Shown here: positions 48,101 to 57,100 of the stretch, piece by piece
Numbering within the stretch: position 1 is the first letter of the stretch
How the letters are laid out: every line of letters begins with the position of its first letter
Source of the DNA: Candidatus Liberimonas magnetica
GTDB lineage: Bacteria > Elusimicrobiota > Endomicrobiia > Endomicrobiales > JAFGIL01
DNA: 64,000 bases
NCBI GenBank assembly: GCA_020523885.1
Contig: JAJAPY010000003.1
Span: 62,001-126,000 of the forward strand
Direction: 5' to 3'
The notes under the pieces: generated by a model
Database searches by the model: none
Told to the model about the DNA's origin: nothing
What the model saw: only the letters and a program-made list of their open reading frames with translations
Position numbers and translations under genes: made by a program

Positions 48101-51100
48101 GTAGATTCTGGCGGCTCGCTTCTTTATAATTCTGAATATACCGTATATTCAGGGCAGGGGATGTCCGGAAGCCTTATAAAACCCTGGACCGAGATATTTT
48201 CAGATTTAGGCGGAAATTCCTTCACAACCAACTGGGACATCGATTATTATGCTGCGCGGGAGGGCACAAACTACGTTTCAGTAAGAGCTTACGATTATGC
48301 AGGCTCCTCTGCTTCAATAACCGACGCTTTTTATGTCAGGAAAGACACCTCTGCGCCTTCTATTTCAAACCATGAATCCGGCGACAACTCCTGGCGCTCA
48401 ACAGCCAGGGCCTACAACCTGGATTTCTCCGATTACGGAAGCGGCTTAAATTACTGCCAATACCAAGTCTGGAGCGCTCAAAACCAGAGCGGTACCTTAT
48501 TAAAAAACTGGACTAATATTGCATCGTCAATAAATAACGGCTCATACACCTCCGACTGGCAGGTTGATTTTACGGCCTTAAGGCAGGGAACAAACTACGT
48601 TTCTGTAAAAGCAGTTGATAACCTTTCAAAGGATGGTACTTACAAAGACGTATTTTACATCAAGAAAGACACTTCAGCTCCTACGGTCATCAACAACCAG
48701 ACAAGCAATACCGCCTGGATCTCGGCGGATCCCGGTTCCGTATTTAACGTAGATTTCCAAGACACTCTTTCCATGTTTGCTACGGCTTATTACAGCGTTT
48801 ATACTTCAACATACACAACCGGTACTCCGGTGATAAATTGGACGCTTATCACTTCCACAAACACAACACTTTATACGCCGAACTGGGGTTTATCGTTCGC
48901 AGAGTTGAAGTCAACCACTAACTACATTTTCGTTAAAGTGCGGGATAATGCAGGAAACGAAACTATACGAGCTTCAGTTTTCTATGTAAAAAAAGACACA
49001 GAAGTACCTGCCATTTATGACTATCAGTACGGCGATAATGCCTGGCGTTCTTCTTCAGGAACTGCTTATAACATCACCTACAAGGACGACAAGTCTCTGC
49101 TCGATTATATCCAATACAAGATAGTTTCCGGTGCAGGCGCTACGATAGCAGACTGGAATACTTATGCGTCCGGCATTAACTCAATAAACTATACAAATAC
49201 TCTTAAAATTACAGCAGCTCATTTTAATGTGATGCCTTCTTCGTACAATTACATCTCGCTGAAAGCCTTTGACAAGCTCGGCAACTCCCGCACCCTTGAC
49301 AATGCTTTCTTTATAAAGAAAGACACCACTTCTCCTACTGTAATTTATACGCCTGATGCCTATACTCTGTGGTACTCCTCAAACCCGGGAACGATATTTA
49401 ACGTTGACTTTAAAGACACTCTCTCCGGTTGCACGAGTGCGTACTACTGCGTTTATTCACAGGCAAATATGTCAGGGTCACAGCTTAAGAACTGGACTTC
49501 TATCTTTGAAGGACAAAACACCAATCTGTATTCAAACAACTGGGGAGTTGATTTCTCGGCACTTATCCAGGGCTATAACTACGTTTCAGTAAAGGTTTTT
49601 GACAGCGTAGGCTTGCAGACTCTGCAAAAAGACGTATTTACCGTAAAGAAGGATATAACCCTGCCGACAATTACTGACAACCAGTCCGGTGACGATAACT
49701 GGTATTCTTCAAATCCCGGAAAGGTATTTAATGTAGATTTCAATGATTCAGGCGGTTCTAACATAAAGAGCCTATATTATTCCGTGTATCTTGGCACCTG
49801 GACCGGATCGTCCCAGGTGCTCGGCTGGACACCTTTTGAAACAAATATCAGTTCCGCATCATATACGAGCAACTGGGGGGTTAATTTTTCAGCTTTAGAG
49901 AATAACGTTAACAACTACGTCTGGGTTAAAGCCGTAGATAATGCCGGCAACAACATTACATCAAATTCCTATTTGTTTTATGTAAAGAAGACTGTATCTC
50001 AGCCTCAGATAACGAGCCACCAGACAGGCGACAACCAGTGGAGAAGGCAGAACAACGGGACTTACGATGTTGATTTCTCATCACACGGCCCGTCTGCACT
50101 GCTTAAATTTGAAACTATCGCTTATACCCAGCAGAACTTTTCCGGCACTATGAAAGATAACTGGAGAGTTATCGCGGACAACCTGCATATCTCGACTTAT
50201 ACTGCTAATTGGAAACTAAGCGATACAACTTTCAACCTGCTGCCTCCTGGCACAAGTTACATTTCAGTAAAGGTTTATGATGAGGGTTACAATATAAAAA
50301 TAGCCACTGACGTATTCTACGTAAGAAAGGACACTAACCCCGCAACTATTACAAACAACGAGTCTGGAGGCAGGTACACATGGGTAAAATCAAGCGGCAC
50401 GCTTTATAACTTAGATTATCATGAAAACGGCTATTCCAAGCTTAACTATGCGCAGTATAAACTGACAAATTCAACCGGCGGAATAGTCTCAAACTGGTAC
50501 ACCTATGCTACAGGAATTAATGCTACAGACTATACAGCTGATTTTAAACTTACCGAGTCCCAGTTTAATTCTCTGCGCAGCTCATATTCCTATGTATCTG
50601 TGAGGGTTATTGATTATGCCCTTAACATCGCTACTGTGACAAATGCCTTCTTCATAAAAAAGGATACTACGCCGGTTGTAATTACAAACAACGAAACCGG
50701 AGGAGATAATACCTGGAGAAATTCCTCAAAAGCTTACAACGTTGACTTTCTGGACACTTACTCCTATGTAAAACGCCTCGATTACGCCGTATATAATTCT
50801 ACGTTTATTAACCCGGCTGCACTTGTCCTGCCCTGGACAACCGCTGTTTCTACAAACACCAGGAACTATACCCAGAACTGGCAGGTATTGTTCTCATCTT
50901 TGACCCAGATTACAACAAACTATGTTTTCATCAAGGCCTATGACTGGGCAGCCAACACAACTACTGTCACAAATTATTCTTTTTATATCCTTAAAGATAC
51001 TACACCTCCAACATACACAGATTCTCAGATAGGCGATGATGTATGGCGAAATGCAAATGACGGGTATTATAATGTGGATTTCTTTGACCTGGGCGGAAGC

Positions 51101-54100
51101 AAATTATCTAACATTCAGACGCTTATTTACAGCGAATCAAATAAAAACGGGTACCAGGTGGAAAACTGGATGAACCAGGCGCTGTCAATTAATACTACGT
51201 TTTATACAACGAACTGGCAAATAAGCGCACAAACATTCTCTAAGCTTCTACAGGGCAAAAACTATGTGACGCTACGGGCTTATGACAATGCAGGCTCTGG
51301 AACCGGCGAGATTCTTGACGCATTCTACATCTACAAGGATACCGCCTCTCCTCTTATTACAAACTCTCAGGCCGGAGGGGATAACACCTGGAGAAATTCA
51401 TCTGTAGCCTATAATGTTGATTTTGAGGACCAGGGCTCAAAACTTAAAGGCGTACGCTACTCGGTTTACTCAGCACCGGACATGGGAGGGAGCAATATAC
51501 TGGGCTGGACAACTATACCTCTTACACAGGGCACAACGGCTTATACGACAAACTGGCAGCTTGATTTTACGTCTCTTTGGCCTGGATACAACTACATAAA
51601 CATTGAAAGCTACGATATGATAGCCCAGACAACCTCATTAAAAGATGCTTTCTTTGTAAAAAAAGACACCTCCGCTCCTTATTTCGTAAACAATATAGCT
51701 TCAGGCGACACGCAGTGGCGCAGGATGAACAATGCAACATACAACATAAACCTGTATGACATTGGCCGCTCTTCCGTATCTTATCTTCAAACACGGGTTT
51801 CAACAAGCCCTGCCGGCACCCCGTACGTCTATGACTGGCAGACTGACGTGTCAAGCATAAATAAAGTCGCATCTACCACTCCGTGGCAGATTACGAATTC
51901 GCACTTTAACCAGTTAAAGTGGGGTACAACAAACTATGTATCCTTAAGGATGGCAGACCTTGCAGGCAATACCTCAACTTATGCAAAAGCATTTTTTGTA
52001 CTTAAAGACACGACACCTCCTACAGTAACGAATAACCAAACCGGAGATACAAACTGGAGGAGGATAAACACAGGCTACAGCTATAATATAAACTATAATG
52101 ACACAGGAGCAAGCAAACTTAATAATACCCAATATAAAGTTGTATCCGGAACAGGAGGAATAATAGTTGACTGGTACTCCTATGTTACAGGCATAAACGC
52201 AAACTCCTACTCGACCGGGTTTAACCTGACACAAAACCATTTTAACTTGCTTAAGACATCTTACTCCTATGTCTCCGTAAGGTGTTTTGATAATGCCGGT
52301 TCATCAAAAGCTGTCACAAACGCATTCTATGTAAAAAAAGATACAATTACGCCCAGTATTACTAATAATATTTCAGGAGGCGATTCAACCTGGCGAACAG
52401 CCAATAACGGAACTTACAATATTGACTTCGGAGATACACTTTCTATGTTAAATTACGCACAGTACAGGATAAAAGAAACCCAGACCGAAAGCAATATACT
52501 CGTAGACTGGCATACATTTATCTCAGGCATAAATTCAGTGCAATACACCACAAACTGGCAGGTCACAGATGCTCACTTTAACTCGCTGCCCGCTAACTCC
52601 ACAAGCTATGTTGACGTCCGCTGCTTTGACTATGCGGGCTCATCACAGGCAGTAATCAATGCGTTTTATATAAGAAAGGATGTCGTAGCGCCGAGCGCAA
52701 TTTTGAACTTGGGGTCCAGAGCAGGAACTGAAGGGATAGCCAGGTTATCCTGGACAGCGCCCGGAGATGATAATTCAACCGGTTACCTCACAAATTCAAT
52801 GTACCGAATACGCTACACTTCAAATATAAACCAGAGTTTTGATACAGCCACATACACAAAAGATATCTCAACATCAACCCCTGCCGGAAACCAGGAGAAA
52901 TATAATATAACCGGTTTATCAGCCGGGACAACATATTATTTCTGGATAAAGACAAGGGATAAGGCAGGGTTGTGGAGCAATGTCTCAAACAGTACTTACA
53001 CCTTAACCGGTCCCGACATAATCAAGCCTTCTACTATTACTAACCTTGCTGCTGCCACAGGCTCGTACGAAAGCCAGATAATCCTTACCTGGACAGCAAC
53101 AGGAGACAACGGCAATACAGGCACAGCCTCGGGCTATCTGGTGAAATATGCTACTTTTTCATTCAGCCCGGCAAATTTCAATAAGCCGAATATTTCCACA
53201 TATACACAGACCTGGACACCTAAGTCAAGCGGATACCCGGAAAGCAACATACTAGCCGGCTTCGACACCTCAAAACAATACTGGTTCTCCATAAAAGCTT
53301 ACGACAAAGGCAATAACTATTCAGACGCCAGCTCAACAAAAACCGCAGCACCCGGCCAGGCTGGAGAAAGAGATGCCATGCTTACCTACGGTGAAGGCAC
53401 CCTTACATATCATAAGACAAAGCTTTGGACCTCCGGTAACTGGACAACAGGGAACAATGGAGCAGCATCCGGATCTACAATAAGGTGGGTAAGGCTTGAG
53501 ACTAATAACGGCGCCAGAAAAGAAAAAATGGCAGGGATACTCTCTTCGGGCAACAACCTATATATACAAAGATATGACAACACAACAACATCCTGGTCAA
53601 GCCAATTTACTGCAGCTACAACGCTTTCTACATACCGCTGTTTTGATATAGCTTATGAACAGAACTCAGGAAGGGCGGTCGTGGTCTATTATAAGGGAGG
53701 TTCCCCTGGAACAGTTTCATACCGCGTTTGGTCGTCAACAGCAGCTGTTTGGGTAGGTTCTGAGACCTCTCTTACCCTTGGCGATTCAATCGGAATAGTC
53801 AGATGGGTAAAAATGAAAGCGCGGCCCGGGACAAACGAACTTATGCTTGTAGCTCTTGACGAAAATAATGCTTTATATGCTTATAGATGGAACGGTACTT
53901 CTTTTGGCAATTACAGCAAGCTTTCATCCGCTGCTCAAAACAACAGCGCTTACGAATGCTTTGACCTTGCCTGGGAAACATTAAGCGGCAGGTGCGTGGT
54001 TCTATGGGGAGAGGCAAACGTTTTGTATTATAATACCTGGAACGGTACACAGTGGGGCACATCCAATACAGACACAAACCTGAACCTCGCCAATCCCGCA

Positions 54101-57100
54101 GCTTGGGTAAGGATGGCTGCGGACCCGGGTTCAAATAACATAGGCTATACTGTTCTTGACTCCCGTACTAATGCAGGTTGGAATGCAGGTATATGGAACG
54201 GTTCAAGCTGGCTTGCCAGGCCCACAGCAGACAGCGATGTGGCTAACTATACAACGAGGCTTACAGACTGCAAATGGGAAAAGAGTTCTGGAAAATTCTT
54301 TGTAGTCTGCGCAGATTCAAACAACCTCATTGACTGGGTTTACTGGCAGAATAACCAATGGTACAACACTTCAGGCATTATATCAGACCTTAACAATGCT
54401 ACCCAGAATTCCTACAGCTTCGGCACTACACTTATGTGGCTTGGGCTTATGTCCGACCCTAACGTGAACAAGCTTATCCTGGGAGCAGTTGAAACCGGCA
54501 ACACCATCAGGACCCTGAACTGGACCGGTTCAGCCTGGGGACAGGGGACCATACAATCCGTCAGCGCGTCCGATTATAACTACGAATGTTTTAACCTGTC
54601 ACCTGACAAATTTGACACGACACCACCTTCTATTACTGACAATCAGGCAGGTGACGACACTTACAGGAGCGCAAACAACGGTTATTATGATGTGAACATC
54701 CAGGATACCGGCAATTCAAATATAGCTTATTTTCAGACGAAGGTTAAATATAACGCCACAGGTTCAACCCTGGAAGACTGGACAACCGTTGTTTCGGGCA
54801 TTAACTCAAACGCTTACACAACTGACTGGCAATTGCTCAACAACACATTTAATAAAATGAAAGACGGCAAAAACGACGTTTACGTCCGCGTTTATGACGG
54901 AGTAGGCAATGTTGACAACACAAACGGTACTCTCTGTTTCTACGTAATGAAAGATACCACACCTCCGGCTATGACAAACGGCGAAGCAGGCGGAGATTAT
55001 ACCTGGAGGAATTCCTCAGGCTCGCTTTACAACGTAGACTTTAATGACAGCTTATCCAAAGTCGATAAAATGGAATATTCGGTTTACCGTTCAAGCGCTA
55101 TGCACGGCAGCCCTGTCGTTGACTGGGAAGTTGCATTCACAGGCGCAAACCAGCAGAATTACACCGCTAACTGGAGTTTGAGCAATAACGCATTTTATTC
55201 TTTGAACCAGGGCACGTTTAACTACGTCTCTGTCATGGTTTACGACATGTCCGGAAGTAACACTGTCTATAAAGACGTATTTACAGTAAGGAAAGACACG
55301 GTCCCGCCTGCTGCTGTAACCGACCTCGAAGCCTTCAAGGGAGACAGCTACGGTAAGATAAAGCTCACCTGGACATCGCCCGGGGACAACGGTATTACAG
55401 GAGACAATACGAGCGGCTCTTACCGGGTCAGGTACACTACCTTTACAGCTATAGACAGCGAAACAAAATGGAACAATGCCTCTATAATAACCCAGGCCTG
55501 GGTGCCGCAGGCAAGGACAGTCAAGGAAGTACACGTAATTACAGGGCTTAGCCCGAACGTTACCTATTGGTATGCTATAAAAACACTTGATAAACTTAAT
55601 GACAGGGGAAATATAAATGTGTCCGGTTTCAGCAATTCGGTTTCTACAAGGCCGCAGTCCGGGAATGTAACTATAAACGAAGTTTATACGTCCGGTTCAG
55701 CAGGTCAGGACTGGATAGAAATTGCCAACTTTACAAACAGCAGCGCAAACCTTAACGGCTGGCATATTTATTACGATAATAATCCGACACCTATCTGGAC
55801 AGGTTCATCTTCGCTTCAAAGCAACGGTTTTTCCAAGCTGACTATTGCATCAGACCTTGATTCGTCTTCGCCGCATGACCTGTACCTTAAAGACAGTATC
55901 AATTCAATTGTATCAACGATAAAGTATCCGGCATCTATCGGCACTAACAAAAGTTACTCGCGTATTGATAAGGGCTCTGATTTCTTTGAAATAGATGTCA
56001 CACCTACTGGCGGCTATGCTAATTCCATAACAACTGATTCTATTAAAATAAATGAAGTAAATTATTTAACCGGCCAGCTCATTGAAATATATAACAACGG
56101 CATAGCAACTTTTACTTTAACAGGATACACTTTAAGAAACAACAACGGAATGCTTTTCAACCTAAATAAGAAATCTTACCCGGGCTCCTTTACAGGTGTT
56201 GACACTACTTCTTTTGATTCTTCCGGAAAAACCTATCTTGAATGTTTTGGAACAGGCGGGCTGAACAGTTCCTCGGATTTCTTAGTGCTTGAAAACCATT
56301 TCGGCCAGGAAGTGGACAGGGTAAGCTGGCACAACCCGGCAGTGGCATCAAGGTATATGAACTTAAATGCCGCCTATTCCGCCTACGTTACGCCTGCTCC
56401 TTACGTTACCTCTGGAAGTATAGGACGGATAGACGAAAAAACTGATACAGACGTAAATTCTAATGATTTTGCCGCACTTTCCGAATCCAATTACGGCACG
56501 TTCAACATAAAAACCCTGACAAACCCGAATGAGCTTAATTACCCGATAAGCGATTCCTACATGCCGAAAAATGCAAAAATTGAGGTCAAACTTGCCCTGG
56601 ATTCAACCTCCGGCAATAGTAACAATGATACCTTATGGTTTATAAGGACCGGAGGTTCACAGGACACAAAATCGCCTCATATTTACAGGCTGACAGATAT
56701 AGGAGTTGACCTTTCAAAAACCATCCTGCAAACATCAACCCATACCTGGATAAGCGACCCTGATATTGACGGTAACACCCTGGTCAGCGATACGGAATAT
56801 AAAATGATGTTCAACACTGACAGCCCGGGAGGAAGGGCGCCGCAGATAGCAAGGCCTTCCATAATGTACGATACCACTTTGCATTATTCTTCTTTCACTT
56901 ATGCTAACCAGAAATATACAAATACCGGAACAAAGACCGAGCTTTTAAAAATAAGGGTAAAGAACCAGTCTTTGATTTCAAATTATAATATTTCGTTTAA
57001 CGAAGTAAAAGTAAAATTCACAAAGGCAAACGATACGCCACTGACTACAGCTGAAGCTAAAAACATATTCAGCAACCTTTACGTTTATGCAGATAACCAA

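Noticed and set aside
29300-55300. CRISPR-like array, because of the regular ~330-base period.
   Set aside because: The period is coding, the units are diverged and there are no short identical repeats with unique spacers.
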